Source: Limnohabitans parvus II-B4
GTDB lineage: Bacteria > Pseudomonadota > Gammaproteobacteria > Burkholderiales > Burkholderiaceae_C
Reading direction: 5' to 3'
Length of the DNA: 64,000 bases
Assembly: GCF_003063455.1 (NCBI RefSeq)
Contig: NZ_NESN01000004.1
Span: 62,001-126,000, forward strand
In this document: piece after piece, positions 1 through 10,778 of the stretch
Layout: the number at the start of each line of letters is the position of its first letter
Position numbering within the stretch: the stretch's first letter is position 1
Notes under the pieces: generated by a model
The model's database searches: none
Told to the model about the DNA's origin: nothing
The model's input: the letters and a program-made list of their open reading frames with translations, nothing else
Position numbers and translations under genes: made by a program

Positions 1-1001
1 CCCACACGGTGATCGAAGGCATGATCATCGCCGCTTATGCCATGGGCATCAGCGTGGGCTACAACTACATCCACGGCGAAATTTTCCACACCTACGAGCG
101 CTTTGAAGCGGCTCTGGAGGAAGCCCGTGCAGCAGGCTACTTGGGTAACAACATTTTGGGCAGCACCTTCAGCTTCCAGTTGCACGCCTCGCACGGTTTT
201 GGCGCATACATCTGCGGCGAAGAAACCGCCTTGCTCGAATCGCTCGAAGGCAAAAAAGGTCAGCCACGCTTCAAGCCGCCGTTTCCAGCCAGCTTTGGTT
301 TGTACGGCAAGCCCACCACGATCAACAACACCGAGACCTTCGCAGCGGTGCCTTGGATCATCCGCAACGGTGGTCAGGCGTATCTGGAATGTGGCAAGCC
401 CAACAACGGCGGCACCAAGATCTTCTCGGTCAGTGGTGACGTCGAGCGTCCTGGTAACTACGAAGTGCCCATGGGCACACCGTTTGCCAAGCTGCTCGAA
501 CTTGCTGGCGGCGTGCGCGGTGGCCGCAAGCTCAAGGCCGTGATCCCCGGCGGCTCGTCTTCTCCGGTTGTTCCCGCCGATTTGATGATGAAGCTCACCA
601 TGGACTACGACAGCATCGCCAAAGAAGGCGGCTCGATGTTGGGTTCGGGCGCGGTGATCGTCATGGACGAAACCCGTTGCATGGTCAAGGCCTTGGCGCG
701 TTTGTCTTACTTTTACTCGCACGAGTCCTGTGGCCAATGCACGCCTTGCCGTGAAGGCACGGGCTGGCTGTGGCGCATGGTCGATCGCATTGAAAACGGC
801 CAGGGCCGTGCCAGCGACATCGACATGCTTGACAGTGTGGCTGGCAACATCATGGGCCGCACGATTTGCGCCTTGGGCGACGCAGCGGCCATGCCGGTGC
901 GCGGCATGCTCAAGCATTTCCGTCACGAATTTGTACACCTCATCGAGCACAAGACCTCCATGGTCGGTGCCGATGCAACAACGGTGAAGACCCATGGTTG
1001 A
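1..1001 (+). CDS. nuoF: NADH-quinone oxidoreductase subunit F, 3' part (5' end outside window)
   Basis: This is the FMN- and NADH-binding subunit of complex I, which takes electrons from NADH at the tip of the peripheral arm on the cytoplasmic face. The frame is open from base 3, so the N-terminus, with the first half of the nucleotide fold, is missing. The visible part holds the flavin-site segment [17 protein letters not shown]. Near the end come the N3 cluster ligands, [15 protein letters not shown] and then the cysteine of GRTICALGD. The TGA stop lies 8 bases inside the next gene (ATGGTTGA), so nuoF and nuoG are translationally coupled. The family is unmistakable; only the upstream extent is unknown. 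Confidence 0.97.
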   Translation, partial: HTVIEGMIIAAYAMGISVGYNYIHGEIFHTYERFEAALEEARAAGYLGNNILGSTFSFQLHASHGFGAYICGEETALLESLEGKKGQPRFKPPFPASFGLYGKPTTINNTETFAAVPWIIRNGGQAYLECGKPNNGGTKIFSVSGDVERPGNYEVPMGTPFAKLLELAGGVRGGRKLKAVIPGGSSSPVVPADLMMKLTMDYDSIAKEGGSMLGSGAVIVMDETRCMVKALARLSYFYSHESCGQCTPCREGTGWLWRMVDRIENGQGRASDIDMLDSVAGNIMGRTICALGDAAAMPVRGMLKHFRHEFVHLIEHKTSMVGADATTVKTHG

Positions 1002-3102
1002 AATAGAACTCGACGGTCAGAAAGTGGAAGTTGTCGAAGGCAGCATGGTCATGCATGCCGCTGAAAAGGCCGGCACCTACATCCCGCATTTCTGCTACCA
1101 CAAGAAACTCTCCATCGCGGCGAACTGCCGCATGTGCTTGGTTGAGGTCGAAAAGGCCCCCAAGCCCATGCCCGCCTGCGCCACGCCCGTGACGCAAGGC
1201 ATGATCGTGCGCACCAAGAGCGACCGGGCCATCGCCGCCCAGAAGTCGGTCATGGAGTTCTTGCTCATCAACCACCCGCTCGATTGCCCGATTTGCGACC
1301 AAGGCGGTGAATGCCAGTTGCAAGACTTGGCTGTGGGTTACGGCGGCACGACCTCGCGCTACGAAGAAGAAAAGCGCGTGGTCTTCCACAAAGAAGTGGG
1401 CCCGCTGATCTCCATGGAAGAGATGAGCCGCTGCATCCACTGCACACGTTGCGTTCGTTTCGGTCAGGAAGTGGCCGGTGCCATGGAGCTGGGCATGTCC
1501 CACCGTGGCGAGCATGCCGAGATCGAAACCTTCTTGGGTCAGACCATCGATTCCGAACTGTCGGGCAACATGATCGACATCTGCCCCGTGGGGGCTTTGA
1601 CCAGCAAGCCGTTCCGCTACCACGCCCGGACGTGGGAGCTGTCGCGCCGCAAGTCGGTGGCCGCCCACGATTCCTCGGGTGCCAACCTGATCGTGCAGGT
1701 CAAAAACAACCAGGTCATGCGTGTCGTGCCTCTGGAAAATGAAGATGTCAACGAGTGCTGGATCGCCGACCGCGACCGTTTCTCGTACGAAGCCCTGAAC
1801 GGCACTGACCGCTTGACCCAGCCCATGCTCAAGCAAGGTGGCGAGTGGAAAGAAGTTGACTGGCAGACCGCGCTCGAGTATGTGGCCAATGGCTTGCGCA
1901 ACATCCAGCGCGACCATGGTGCCAACAGCATCGGCGCACTGGTCAGCCCGCACAGCACCGTTGAAGAGATTTACCTGGCCGGCGCTTTGGTGCACGGCCT
2001 GGGTTCGGACAACATCGATTACCGACTGCGCAACGCCGAATTTGGCGCTGCTGAAGGTGTGCGCACGCTGGGCACATCGGTTGCATCGCTGTCCACTTTG
2101 CAGCGCGTGCTGGTCGTGGGCTCTAACCTGCGCAAGGATCATCCGCTGTTTGCTCTGCGCGTGCGCCACGCCGTGCGCCATGGTGCACAGCTGAACGTGA
2201 TCACATCGCCCGCCGCTTTCAACCACGCCGACGCTTGGGCCATGCCCGTGGCGCAGGTCGTGTTGGGTGACGCTGCCGCTTGGGCGCAAGCCCTGGCTGA
2301 TGTGGCAGCCGCCATCGCAGCAGAGAAGGGCGTTAGCGCCCCAGCCGCTGGCAACATCACAGCCCAGGCTCAAGCCATCGCCAAGTCCTTGCTGGGCGGT
2401 GAACGCAAAGCCGTGTTGCTGGGCAACGCCGCAGCGCACCACGCCAACGCTTCGTCCTTGTTGGCCCTGGCCAACTGGATCGCCGAGCAAACCGGTGCCA
2501 GCGTGGGCTACCTGACCGAAGCGGCCAACACCGTGGGTGCGCAGTGGGCCGGTGCACAGCCTCAGACCGGTGGCAAACACGCAGGTCAGATGCTGGCCGG
2601 TGGCCTGAAAGCTGCCGTTTTACTCAACACTGAACCCGAGTTCGACAGCGCCGCAGGTGCTGCCGCTGCTCAAGCCTTGGGTCAGGCCGAGATGGTCGTT
2701 ACGCTCAGCCCGTTCAAGGCCAACATGGCTTTCAGCGATGTGCTGCTGCCCATTGCACCGTTCACCGAAACATCGGGCAGCTTCGTCAATGCCGAAGGCC
2801 GTTTGCAGAGTTTCCATGCTGTGGTCAAGCCTTTGGCTGAAACCCGTCCGGCCTGGAAGGTGTTGCGCGTGCTGGCCAATTTGCTCGAAATTCCGGGCGT
2901 GGCCTTTGAAACATCGCAAGAAGTTTTGGCCCGTGCCACGGCCAAGCCACTGGCTGCATCCAACGCCACACGCGCTGCGATCAACTTGGCTGCAGCAGCG
3001 GGTACGCCTGCTGTGGCATCCATTTACCAGCTCGACAGCATCGTGCGCCGTGCGCCCTCGTTGCAGCTGACTGCAGACGCACGCCAGGAGGTGGCCCCAT
3101 GA
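994..3102 (+). CDS. nuoG: NADH-quinone oxidoreductase subunit G
   Basis: This 702-aa Fe-S subunit carries electrons through the peripheral arm of complex I. In order it has an N-terminal [2Fe-2S] ferredoxin domain (cysteines in HFCYHKK and CRMCLVEVE), the His-Cys3 segment [18 protein letters not shown], a [4Fe-4S] segment [10 protein letters not shown] with a later DICPVGAL, and a molybdopterin-oxidoreductase-like domain. The region after about residue 215 has no CxxCxxxC, so the extra N7 cluster of E. coli-type NuoG appears absent and the protein looks mitochondrial-type. It is also shorter than the roughly 900-aa enterobacterial form. It overlaps nuoF by 8 bases and nuoH by 4 (ATGA). Confidence 0.97.
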   Translation: MVEIELDGQKVEVVEGSMVMHAAEKAGTYIPHFCYHKKLSIAANCRMCLVEVEKAPKPMPACATPVTQGMIVRTKSDRAIAAQKSVMEFLLINHPLDCPICDQGGECQLQDLAVGYGGTTSRYEEEKRVVFHKEVGPLISMEEMSRCIHCTRCVRFGQEVAGAMELGMSHRGEHAEIETFLGQTIDSELSGNMIDICPVGALTSKPFRYHARTWELSRRKSVAAHDSSGANLIVQVKNNQVMRVVPLENEDVNECWIADRDRFSYEALNGTDRLTQPMLKQGGEWKEVDWQTALEYVANGLRNIQRDHGANSIGALVSPHSTVEEIYLAGALVHGLGSDNIDYRLRNAEFGAAEGVRTLGTSVASLSTLQRVLVVGSNLRKDHPLFALRVRHAVRHGAQLNVITSPAAFNHADAWAMPVAQVVLGDAAAWAQALADVAAAIAAEKGVSAPAAGNITAQAQAIAKSLLGGERKAVLLGNAAAHHANASSLLALANWIAEQTGASVGYLTEAANTVGAQWAGAQPQTGGKHAGQMLAGGLKAAVLLNTEPEFDSAAGAAAAQALGQAEMVVTLSPFKANMAFSDVLLPIAPFTETSGSFVNAEGRLQSFHAVVKPLAETRPAWKVLRVLANLLEIPGVAFETSQEVLARATAKPLAASNATRAAINLAAAAGTPAVASIYQLDSIVRRAPSLQLTADARQEVAP

Positions 3103-4181
3103 TTGACGCTCTGTACAACGGCGGCCTGAACCTGGTTGCCGCCACTTGGTGGGCCACTTTGGTCTGGCCGGTTTTGTGGATTTTGCTCAAGATCGTCGCC
3201 ATCCTCGCGCCTTTGATGGGTGCGGTGGCTTACCTGACGCTCTGGGAGCGCAAGCTGCTGGGCTTCATGCAAGTGCGCCACGGCCCCAACCGCGTGGGTC
3301 CCTTTGGTTTGCTCCAGCCGATTGCCGATGCGCTCAAGCTATTGACCAAGGAATTGATCAACCCGTCCGCCGCCAGTCTGGGCTTGTTCCGCTTGGGTCC
3401 GATCATGGCCATCATGCCCGCCTTGGCGGCGTGGGTGGCGATTCCTTTCGGACCGGAAGTCGCATTGACCAACATCAACGCCGGCTTGATGCTGGTGATG
3501 GCCATTACCTCGATCGAGGTGTACGGCGTGATCATTGCGGGCTGGGCCTCCAACTCCAAATACGCCTTCCTCGGTGCTTTGCGTGCCTCGGCCCAGATGG
3601 TGAGCTACGAAATCGCCATGGGCTTTTGCTTCCTGGTGGTCTTGATGGTGTCGGGCAGCATGAACCTGACCGAGATCGTTCTGTCGCAAGGCAAGGGTCA
3701 GATGGCCCACATGGGTCTGGGTTTCTTGTCGTGGAACTGGCTGCCGCTGCTGCCCATCTTCGTCGTCTACCTGATCTCCGGCGTGGCCGAGACCAACCGT
3801 CACCCGTTTGACGTGGTCGAAGGCGAAGCCGAAATCGTGGCCGGTCACATGGTCGAGTACTCGGGTATGGGCTTTGCGATCTTCTTCCTGGCCGAGTACG
3901 CCAGCATGTGGTTGGTGTCCATTCTGGCCGTGATCATGTTCCTGGGCGGTTGGTTGTCGCCCATCGACAGTGCCTTGTTCAACATGATTCCGGGCTGGAT
4001 CTGGTTGGGCCTGAAAACTTTCCTGGTCGTGTCCATGTTCATCTGGATCCGTGCCACTTTCCCGCGCTTCCGTTATGACCAGATCATGCGTCTGGGCTGG
4101 AAGATTTTCATTCCGGTCACCCTGGTGTGGCTGCTGGTGGTGGGCGCTTGGTTGTTCTCGCCCTGGAACATCTGGAAATAA
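3099..4181 (+). CDS. nuoH: NADH-quinone oxidoreductase subunit H
   Basis: This 360-aa membrane subunit joins the quinone chamber to the proton-pumping arm of complex I. About eight hydrophobic helices are visible. The conserved acidic cytoplasmic loop reads [16 protein letters not shown] and is followed by EYSGMGFA, the signature of the family. The early motif [19 protein letters not shown] is also typical. The start is the ATG of an ATGA overlap with nuoG. The length matches homologues and nothing looks broken. Confidence 0.97.
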   Translation: MIDALYNGGLNLVAATWWATLVWPVLWILLKIVAILAPLMGAVAYLTLWERKLLGFMQVRHGPNRVGPFGLLQPIADALKLLTKELINPSAASLGLFRLGPIMAIMPALAAWVAIPFGPEVALTNINAGLMLVMAITSIEVYGVIIAGWASNSKYAFLGALRASAQMVSYEIAMGFCFLVVLMVSGSMNLTEIVLSQGKGQMAHMGLGFLSWNWLPLLPIFVVYLISGVAETNRHPFDVVEGEAEIVAGHMVEYSGMGFAIFFLAEYASMWLVSILAVIMFLGGWLSPIDSALFNMIPGWIWLGLKTFLVVSMFIWIRATFPRFRYDQIMRLGWKIFIPVTLVWLLVVGAWLFSPWNIWK

Positions 4182-4194
4182 GCGGTTCACGACC

Positions 4195-4704
4195 ATGACA
4201 ACAATGACTGCTTCCTCCTTTTCGATCAAGGACTTCTTCAAGAGCTTCATGCTCGTGGAGTTGCTCAAGGGCATGGCCCTGACCGGACGCTACGCTTTCG
4301 CCCGCAAGGTGACGGTGCAGTTTCCGGAAGAAAAAACACCGCTGTCGCCGCGTTTTCGTGGCCTGCATGCCCTGCGCCGTTATGACAACGGTGAAGAGCG
4401 CTGCATCGCTTGCAAACTGTGCGAAGCCGTGTGCCCCGCGATGGCCATCACCATCGAAGCTGGCCAGCGTGAAGACGGCTCACGCCGCACCACGCGTTAC
4501 GACATCGACCTGACCAAGTGCATCTTCTGCGGTTTCTGCGAAGAAAGCTGCCCGGTGGACTCGATCGTCGAGACCCATATTTTTGAATACCACGGTGAAA
4601 AACGCGGTGACCTGTACTTCACCAAAGACATGTTGCTGGCCGTAGGCGACCGTTACGAAAAAGAGATCGCAGCCAACAAAGCTGCCGATGCTCCTTACCG
4701 TTGA
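4195..4704 (+). CDS. nuoI: NADH-quinone oxidoreductase subunit I (2x[4Fe-4S])
   Basis: This is the TYKY-type ferredoxin subunit that passes electrons toward cluster N2 and quinone. The two classical motifs are [16 protein letters not shown] and [16 protein letters not shown]. The reading frame is open far upstream inside nuoH. I chose the ATG at 4195 because it gives the usual 169-aa length and begins 13 bases after the nuoH stop; a second in-frame ATG at 4204 is nearly as good. An amphipathic N-terminal segment ([14 protein letters not shown]) fits membrane association. Confidence 0.96.
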   Translation: MTTMTASSFSIKDFFKSFMLVELLKGMALTGRYAFARKVTVQFPEEKTPLSPRFRGLHALRRYDNGEERCIACKLCEAVCPAMAITIEAGQREDGSRRTTRYDIDLTKCIFCGFCEESCPVDSIVETHIFEYHGEKRGDLYFTKDMLLAVGDRYEKEIAANKAADAPYR

Positions 4705-4741
4705 ACGCCCCCCAGTCCTGAACATTTAAAAAGACAGACCT

Positions 4742-5383
4742 ATGGACGTCAAGACCGGTTTCTTCTACCTCTTCTCGGTGGTGCTGCTGTTTGCAGCCTT
4801 CCGGGTGGTGACTGCGCGTAACCCCGTGCACGCTGTGCTGTACCTCATGCTGGCTTTTTCGCAAGCCTCTGCGGTGTGGTTCCTCCTAAACGCCGAATTC
4901 CTGGCCATTGTGCTGGTGCTGGTGTATCTGGGTGCCGTGATGGTGCTCTTCCTGTTCGTGGTGATGATGCTGGACATCAACATCGACACCATGCGCAAGG
5001 GTTTTTGGAAAAACTTTCCGTTGGCTGCAACTTTGGGGGCCATCGTGGCGCTTGAAATGGCTGCGGTGTTGTTGTCGGGTTTTCGCTTGTCCCAAGCACC
5101 TGCCATGTTGGCAGGTGCTGTGCCGGTCGATAACGGCAAGGCCTTGGGCATCTTGCTGTACACCGAATACCTGATGCCGATCCAGATCGCGGCTTCCATC
5201 TTGTTGGTGGCCATGATCGCGGCGATTGCCTTGACGCTGCGTGAGCGCAAGGACAGCAAGGCGATTGACCCGTCCATCCAGGTCAAAGTACGTGCGGCAG
5301 ACCGCATGCAATTGGTCAAGATGGGTGTCACACAACCGGCACCGGCACCGGCACCTGTGGCTCCAGTGGAGGAAAGCAAATGA
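4742..5383 (+). CDS. nuoJ: NADH-quinone oxidoreductase subunit J
   Basis: This 213-aa hydrophobic subunit of the complex I membrane arm has five predicted helices. The segment [16 protein letters not shown] contains the pi-bulge helix characteristic of the family. The C-terminal tail is unusual: it ends in an Ala-Pro run ([15 protein letters not shown]) encoded by a short ggcacc-type repeat near 5337-5360, and probably lies outside the membrane. The stop overlaps the nuoK start (ATGA). Confidence 0.95.
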   Translation: MDVKTGFFYLFSVVLLFAAFRVVTARNPVHAVLYLMLAFSQASAVWFLLNAEFLAIVLVLVYLGAVMVLFLFVVMMLDINIDTMRKGFWKNFPLAATLGAIVALEMAAVLLSGFRLSQAPAMLAGAVPVDNGKALGILLYTEYLMPIQIAASILLVAMIAAIALTLRERKDSKAIDPSIQVKVRAADRMQLVKMGVTQPAPAPAPVAPVEESK

Positions 5384-5691
5384 TGACACTGACCCTGGGA
5401 CACTTCTTGTCGCTCGGCGCCATGCTGTTTGCATTGGCCGTGATCGGCATCTTCCTGAACCGCAAGAACCTGATCGTCTTGCTCATGGCCATCGAATTGA
5501 TGTTGTTGGCTGTGAACATGAACTTTGTGGCGTTCTCTCACTACCTGGGTGATATGCACGGTCAAGTGTTCGTGTTTTTCATCCTCACTGTGGCTGCGGC
5601 CGAATCGGCCATTGGCCTGGCCATCCTCGTGCTGTTGTTCCGCAATAAGAACAGCATCAACGTGGACGAACTCAATTCGCTCAAGGGTTAA
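5380..5691 (+). CDS. nuoK: NADH-quinone oxidoreductase subunit K
   Basis: This 103-aa, three-helix subunit is homologous to MrpC and sits next to the antiporter-like subunits. It has the conserved membrane glutamates within [17 protein letters not shown] and [17 protein letters not shown]. The length is standard. The first ATG (5380) overlaps the nuoJ stop; a second ATG follows immediately. nuoL starts 7 bases after the stop. Confidence 0.96.
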   Translation: MMTLTLGHFLSLGAMLFALAVIGIFLNRKNLIVLLMAIELMLLAVNMNFVAFSHYLGDMHGQVFVFFILTVAAAESAIGLAILVLLFRNKNSINVDELNSLKG

Positions 5692-5698
5692 TAAGAAT

Positions 5699-7732
5699 AT
5701 GAGTCAAACCCTCAACGCAAGCACGCTGCTGGCTGTGCCCCTCGCGCCCCTGATGGGCTCGGTGCTCGCCGGTGTCCTCGGTACCCAATTCGGTGGCAAC
5801 TGGATGGGTCGCCGCCTGTCTCACACCCTGACCATTCTGGGTGTTTTGGTGGCCTTCATCCTGTCGGCCATGACACTCAAGAGTGTCATCGACGGGGCCC
5901 GATTCAACGAGACGCTCTACACCTGGATGGTGGTCGGTGGCCTCAAGATGGAAGTCGGCTTTTTGGTCGATGGCATCACCGCCATGATGATGTGCGTCGT
6001 GACCTTCGTGTCGCTGATGGTGCACCTATACACCATTGGCTACATGGAAGAAGACGAAGGCTACAACCGCTTCTTCGCCTACATCTCGCTGTTCACCTTC
6101 TCCATGTTGATGCTCGTCATGAGCAACAACCTGTTGCAGCTGTTCTTTGGCTGGGAAGCCGTGGGTCTGGTGTCGTATTTGCTGATCGGCTTTTGGTACA
6201 ACAAACCGACCGCCATCTTCGCCAACATGAAGGCCTTTTTGGTCAACCGTGTGGGTGACTTCGGTTTCATCTTGGGCATTGGCCTGATCGTGGCCTACAC
6301 CGGCACGCTCAACTACACCGAGTTGTTTGCCAAAGCCAATGAGCTGGCCGCCATCAACTTCCCTTGGTATGTGTTTGGCCTGGACGGCATGCTGATCACC
6401 GTGATCTGCATTTGCTTGTTCATTGGTGCCATGGGCAAGTCGGCCCAGTTCCCGCTGCACGTGTGGTTGCCTGACTCGATGGAAGGCCCGACCCCCATTT
6501 CCGCGCTTATCCACGCCGCCACCATGGTGACGGCTGGTATCTTCATGGTGGCCCGTATGTCGCCGCTGTTTGAGTTGTCCGATGCGGCCCTCAACTTCAT
6601 CATGGTGATTGGCTCCATCACGGCCTTGTTCATGGGCTTTTTGGGCATCATCCAAAACGACATCAAGCGCGTGGTGGCTTACTCCACCTTGTCGCAACTG
6701 GGTTACATGACGGTGGCTTTGGGCGCATCGGCTTACTCGGTCGCTGTGTTCCACCTGATGACGCACGCGTTCTTCAAGGCGCTGCTGTTCTTGGGTGCCG
6801 GTTCGGTCATCATGGGCATGCACCACAACCAGGACATCCGCTGGATGGGTGGCGTGCGCAAGTACATGCCCATCACCTGGATCACCTCGCTGCTGGGTTC
6901 GCTGGCCTTGATCGGTACACCGTTTTTCTCGGGTTTTTACTCGAAGGACAGCATCATCGAAGCCGTGCACGAAAGCCACTTGGCTGCCGCTGGTTTTGCC
7001 AACTTCGCCGTGCTGGCCGGTGTGTTTGTCACGGCTTTCTATTCGTTCCGCATGTATTTCCTGGTCTTCCACGGCAAAGAGCGTTACGACCAGAACCCTG
7101 ACGCGCACCATGGTCACGATGACCACCATGGGCATGACGATCACGGGCATGACAAACCCCACGAGTCGCCTTGGGTGGTGACGGTGCCCTTGGTCCTGTT
7201 GGCCATACCCTCGGTGCTGATTGGCTACATGACGATCGAGCCCATGCTGTACGGCGATTTCTTCAAAGACGTGATCTTTGTGAACGCCGACAAGCACCCG
7301 GTCATGGTCGAAATGGCCGAAGCTTTCCACGGCCCAGTGGCCATGGCCAAGCACGCGCTGACCACAGCACCGTTTTGGCTGGCTCTGGCCGGTGTGGTGA
7401 CGGCTTGGTACATGTACCTGGTCAACCCCAAAGTGCCTGCGTTCTTTGCCCGCACATTGCGTCCGCTGATCGTGGTCATGGAGAACAAGTACTTCATGGA
7501 CTGGATCAACGAGAACATTTTGGCCAAGGGTGCGCGTGGTTTGGGCACCGGTCTGTGGAAGGTGGGCGACCGCGCCATCATCGACGGCTTCTTCGTCAAC
7601 GGTTCCTGGAAAGTCGTGGGCATGGTGTCTGGCGTGGTGCGCTGGTTCCAGTCGGGCTTCCTGTACCACTATGCCCTGGTCATGATCCTGGGTGTGTTTG
7701 TGCTGATGACGTATTTCGTCTGGCTCGCTTAA
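5699..7732 (+). CDS. nuoL: NADH-quinone oxidoreductase subunit L (antiporter-like)
   Basis: This 677-aa distal proton-pumping subunit is related to MrpA/MrpD antiporters. The start at 5699 (MSQTLNAS) was chosen over an upstream open frame that runs inside nuoK. Conserved blocks include FFGWEAVGLVSYLLIGFWY, KSAQFPLHVWLPDSMEGPTP and the central lysine region of the antiporter fold. The C-terminal part carries the long lateral helix. Residues 468-488 (7100-7162) form a striking His/Asp/Gly loop with nine histidines, which I regard as lineage-specific. nuoM begins 22 bases downstream. Confidence 0.97.
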   Translation: MSQTLNASTLLAVPLAPLMGSVLAGVLGTQFGGNWMGRRLSHTLTILGVLVAFILSAMTLKSVIDGARFNETLYTWMVVGGLKMEVGFLVDGITAMMMCVVTFVSLMVHLYTIGYMEEDEGYNRFFAYISLFTFSMLMLVMSNNLLQLFFGWEAVGLVSYLLIGFWYNKPTAIFANMKAFLVNRVGDFGFILGIGLIVAYTGTLNYTELFAKANELAAINFPWYVFGLDGMLITVICICLFIGAMGKSAQFPLHVWLPDSMEGPTPISALIHAATMVTAGIFMVARMSPLFELSDAALNFIMVIGSITALFMGFLGIIQNDIKRVVAYSTLSQLGYMTVALGASAYSVAVFHLMTHAFFKALLFLGAGSVIMGMHHNQDIRWMGGVRKYMPITWITSLLGSLALIGTPFFSGFYSKDSIIEAVHESHLAAAGFANFAVLAGVFVTAFYSFRMYFLVFHGKERYDQNPDAHHGHDDHHGHDDHGHDKPHESPWVVTVPLVLLAIPSVLIGYMTIEPMLYGDFFKDVIFVNADKHPVMVEMAEAFHGPVAMAKHALTTAPFWLALAGVVTAWYMYLVNPKVPAFFARTLRPLIVVMENKYFMDWINENILAKGARGLGTGLWKVGDRAIIDGFFVNGSWKVVGMVSGVVRWFQSGFLYHYALVMILGVFVLMTYFVWLA

Positions 7733-7754
7733 CGATTTTGAGGACGATATAAAA

Positions 7755-9230
7755 ATGGGATTGTTAAGCCTTGCCATCTGGATGCCGATTGCTTTCGGCG
7801 TCATCTTGCTGGCCTTCGGTCGTGACAGCCAAGCCCGCGCCGTGCGCTGGCTGGCCCTCATCGGCTCCGTCGTCAGTTTCCTGGTCACATTGCCTTTGTA
7901 TTCGGGCTTTCAGCTTGGCACCTCGGCCATGCAGTTCGTCGAAAAAGCGCCGTGGATCGAGCGCTTCAATGTGCACTACCACTTGGGCGTGGACGGCATT
8001 TCGCTGTGGCTCGTGTTGCTCACAGCGTTCATCAACGTGATCGTGGTCATTGCAGGCTGGGAAGTCATCACCCGCAAAGTCAACCAGTACATGGCCGCCT
8101 TCCTGATCCTGTCGGGTCTGATGATCGGTGTGTTCAGTGCGCTGGACGGTATCTTGTTCTATGTCTTCTTCGAGGCGACCTTGATCCCGATGTACCTGAT
8201 CATTGGTATTTGGGGTGGCCCGAACAAGATTTATGCGGCGTTCAAGTTCTTCCTGTACACCCTGATGGGGTCCTTGCTCACGCTGATTGCGCTGATCTAC
8301 CTGTACACCGCATCGAATGGCAGCTTCGACATCCTGACCTGGCACAAGCTGCAGCTGTCGGGCACCGTGCAAACGCTGTTGTTCTTTGCTTTCTTTGCGG
8401 CCTTCGCCGTGAAGGTGCCCATGTGGCCCGTTCATACCTGGCTGCCCGATGTGCACGTCGAGGCGCCCACAGGCGGCTCCGCTGTGCTGGCGGCCATCAT
8501 GCTCAAGCTCGGTGCTTATGGTTTCTTGCGTTTCTCGATGCCCATCGCACCCGATGCGGCACGTGAGTGGGGCATGTTCATCATCGTGCTGTCTTTGGTG
8601 GCCGTGGTCTACGTGGGTTTGGTGGCCATGGTCCAGCAAGACATGAAAAAGCTGGTGGCTTACTCATCGGTCGCGCACATGGGTTTTGTGACCCTGGGCT
8701 TTTTCATCTTCAACCCGCTGGGCGTGTCCGGCGGCATTGTGCAAATGATCGCGCACGGTTTTGTGTCCGCCGCCATGTTCTTGTCGATCGGCGTGTTGTA
8801 CGACCGCGTGCACTCGCGTGAAATTGCCAGCTACGGTGGCGTGGTCAACACCATGCCCAAGTTCGCTGCTTTTGCCTTGTTCTTTTCCATGGCCAACTGC
8901 GGCTTGCCAGGCACAGCCGGTTTTGTGGGCGAGTGGATGGTCATTCTGGGTGCTGTGAAATTCAACTTCTGGATCGGTGCTTTGTCGGCGTCGGCCCTGA
9001 TTTTTGGTGCGGCCTACACCCTGTGGATGTTCAAGCGCGTATACCTCGGCCCCGTGGCCAACGATGACGTCAAAGCACTGACCGATATCAATGCCCGTGA
9101 GTTCCTGGTGATGGCCTTGCTGGCTGCTGCTGTGCTTTACATGGGCGTGTACCCCAAACCTTTCACCGACGTGATGGACACTTCGGTGGCCGACTTGCTC
9201 AAGCACGTTGCCTTGTCCAAGTTGCCTTGA
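7755..9230 (+). CDS. nuoM: NADH-quinone oxidoreductase subunit M (antiporter-like)
   Basis: This 491-aa antiporter-like subunit forms the middle proton channel of the membrane arm. It shows FYVFFEATLIPMYLIIGIWGG, with the conserved membrane glutamate, and KVPMWPVHTWLPDVHVEAPT, with the family lysine. Around fourteen hydrophobic segments are present. The A-rich stretch aggacgatataaaa precedes the ATG. Length and motifs are normal. Confidence 0.97.
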   Translation: MGLLSLAIWMPIAFGVILLAFGRDSQARAVRWLALIGSVVSFLVTLPLYSGFQLGTSAMQFVEKAPWIERFNVHYHLGVDGISLWLVLLTAFINVIVVIAGWEVITRKVNQYMAAFLILSGLMIGVFSALDGILFYVFFEATLIPMYLIIGIWGGPNKIYAAFKFFLYTLMGSLLTLIALIYLYTASNGSFDILTWHKLQLSGTVQTLLFFAFFAAFAVKVPMWPVHTWLPDVHVEAPTGGSAVLAAIMLKLGAYGFLRFSMPIAPDAAREWGMFIIVLSLVAVVYVGLVAMVQQDMKKLVAYSSVAHMGFVTLGFFIFNPLGVSGGIVQMIAHGFVSAAMFLSIGVLYDRVHSREIASYGGVVNTMPKFAAFALFFSMANCGLPGTAGFVGEWMVILGAVKFNFWIGALSASALIFGAAYTLWMFKRVYLGPVANDDVKALTDINAREFLVMALLAAAVLYMGVYPKPFTDVMDTSVADLLKHVALSKLP

Positions 9231-9280
9231 GCAACAGGCATTGAACGTTTCGCCTGATTAGAAGAATTGAGAGAACACAC

Positions 9281-10768
9281 ATGATGGACACCTCCAGCTG
9301 GATGACGATTTATCCGGAGATCGTGTTGCTGGTCATGGCCTGCGTGATTGCGCTGGCCGACCTCTTCGTGAAAAGCCCCAAGCGCACCGCCACCTACGCC
9401 CTGACATTGTTGTCACTGGGCGGTGTGGCCTGGCTGCACGCCATGTACGCCGATGCAGGGCAGACGCTTTACGGTTTTGGCCGCCTGGTGGTCAGTGACC
9501 CGATGGGCCATTGGCTCAAGTGTTTTGCCACGATCGCCGTCATGGTGACCTTGGTTTATTCGCGCCCTTATGCCGCAGACCGCGACATGTTGCGTGGTGG
9601 TGAGATTTTTAGCCTGAGCATGTTTGCTTTGCTGGGCATGAGCTTCATGATCTCGGGGCAGAACTTCATTGTCATCTATTTGGGCTTGGAGCTGTTGACC
9701 TTGTCGAGCTATGCCTTGGTCGCGCTGCGCCGTGACCACACGCAAGCCACCGAAGCGGCCATGAAGTACTTTGTGCTGGGCGCCATGGCTTCGGGCTTCT
9801 TGTTGTATGGCATGTCCATGATGTACGGTGCCACGGGCAGCTTGGAGCTGTCGGCTGTCTTCAAAGCGGTGGCTTCTGGCCATGTGAACCACCAGGTGCT
9901 GGTGTTCGGTTTGGTCTTCATTGTTGCGGGCCTGGCTTTCAAGATTGGCGCAGTGCCTTTCCACATGTGGATTCCCGACGTGTACCAAGGTGCCCCAACG
10001 GCCGCCACCCTCATGATTGGCGGTGCCCCCAAGTTGGCGGCTTTTGCGATCATGATCCGCTTGCTGGTGGAAGGCTTGTTGCCTCTGGCTTTCGACTGGC
10101 AGCAAATGCTGTCGTTCCTGGCCATTGGCTCACTGGTGGTGGGTAACCTGGCCGCGATTGCACAGACCAACCTCAAGCGCATGTTGGCTTATTCGACCAT
10201 TGCGCAAATGGGCTTTGTCTTGCTGGGTTTTGTCGCAGGCGTGATCAACGGGCAGACCCTGTTGGCGGCCAACGCATACAGCTCGGCCATGTTCTACATC
10301 GTCTCTTATGTGTTGACCACATTGGCCAGCTTTGGCGTGATCATGTTGCTGGCGCGCCAAGGCTTCGAGAGCGAAGAGATCACCGACCTGGCTGGTTTGA
10401 ACCAACGCAGCCCTCTGTACGCGGGTGTGATGGCGATCTGCCTGTTCTCCATGGCCGGCATCCCGCCCATGGTGGGCTTCTATGCCAAGTTGTCAGTGCT
10501 GCAGTCGCTGATTGTTTCGGGTCAGAGCTTCTACATCGGCTTGGCGATCTTTGCTGTGCTCATGTCGCTGATCGGTGCTTTCTATTACCTGCGCGTCGTC
10601 AAGGTCATGTACTTTGACGAACCCGTCACGGCCACCACCGTGTCGGCCACCACCGATGTGCGTGTGGTCCTGTCGGTGAACGGCTTGCTGGTGCTGGTGT
10701 TGGGCATTGTCCCAGGTGCCTTGATGGCCCTGTGCGCAGACGCCATTGCCCGCATGTTGGCTGTTTGA
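9281..10768 (+). CDS. nuoN: NADH-quinone oxidoreductase subunit N (antiporter-like)
   Basis: This 495-aa proximal antiporter-like subunit of complex I shows the hallmark segments YLGLELLTLSSYALVAL and KIGAVPFHMWIPDVYQGAPT. The last third contains MAGIPPMVGFYAKLSVL, common to the NuoL/M/N fold. The start at 9281 follows a 50-base gap with an AGAAT-GAGAG purine stretch. It is the last core nuo gene; a DUF2818 gene follows after 10 bases. Confidence 0.97.
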   Translation: MMDTSSWMTIYPEIVLLVMACVIALADLFVKSPKRTATYALTLLSLGGVAWLHAMYADAGQTLYGFGRLVVSDPMGHWLKCFATIAVMVTLVYSRPYAADRDMLRGGEIFSLSMFALLGMSFMISGQNFIVIYLGLELLTLSSYALVALRRDHTQATEAAMKYFVLGAMASGFLLYGMSMMYGATGSLELSAVFKAVASGHVNHQVLVFGLVFIVAGLAFKIGAVPFHMWIPDVYQGAPTAATLMIGGAPKLAAFAIMIRLLVEGLLPLAFDWQQMLSFLAIGSLVVGNLAAIAQTNLKRMLAYSTIAQMGFVLLGFVAGVINGQTLLAANAYSSAMFYIVSYVLTTLASFGVIMLLARQGFESEEITDLAGLNQRSPLYAGVMAICLFSMAGIPPMVGFYAKLSVLQSLIVSGQSFYIGLAIFAVLMSLIGAFYYLRVVKVMYFDEPVTATTVSATTDVRVVLSVNGLLVLVLGIVPGALMALCADAIARMLAV

Positions 10769-10778
10769 GCCAATCCGC

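Noticed and set aside
940..2580. 546-codon open frame antisense to nuoG
   Set aside because: Shadow of strong third-position GC bias; no recognisable domain and no ribosome binding site.
7100..7162. Tandem repeat expansion or frameshift in the NuoL His loop
   Set aside because: The frame is continuous and flanking helices are intact, so it is treated as a real loop and not an error.
6026..7888. 620-codon open frame antisense to nuoL
   Set aside because: It mirrors nuoL codons in a high-GC gene, is rich in His, Gln and Arg with no domain, and the plus-strand protein is unmistakable.
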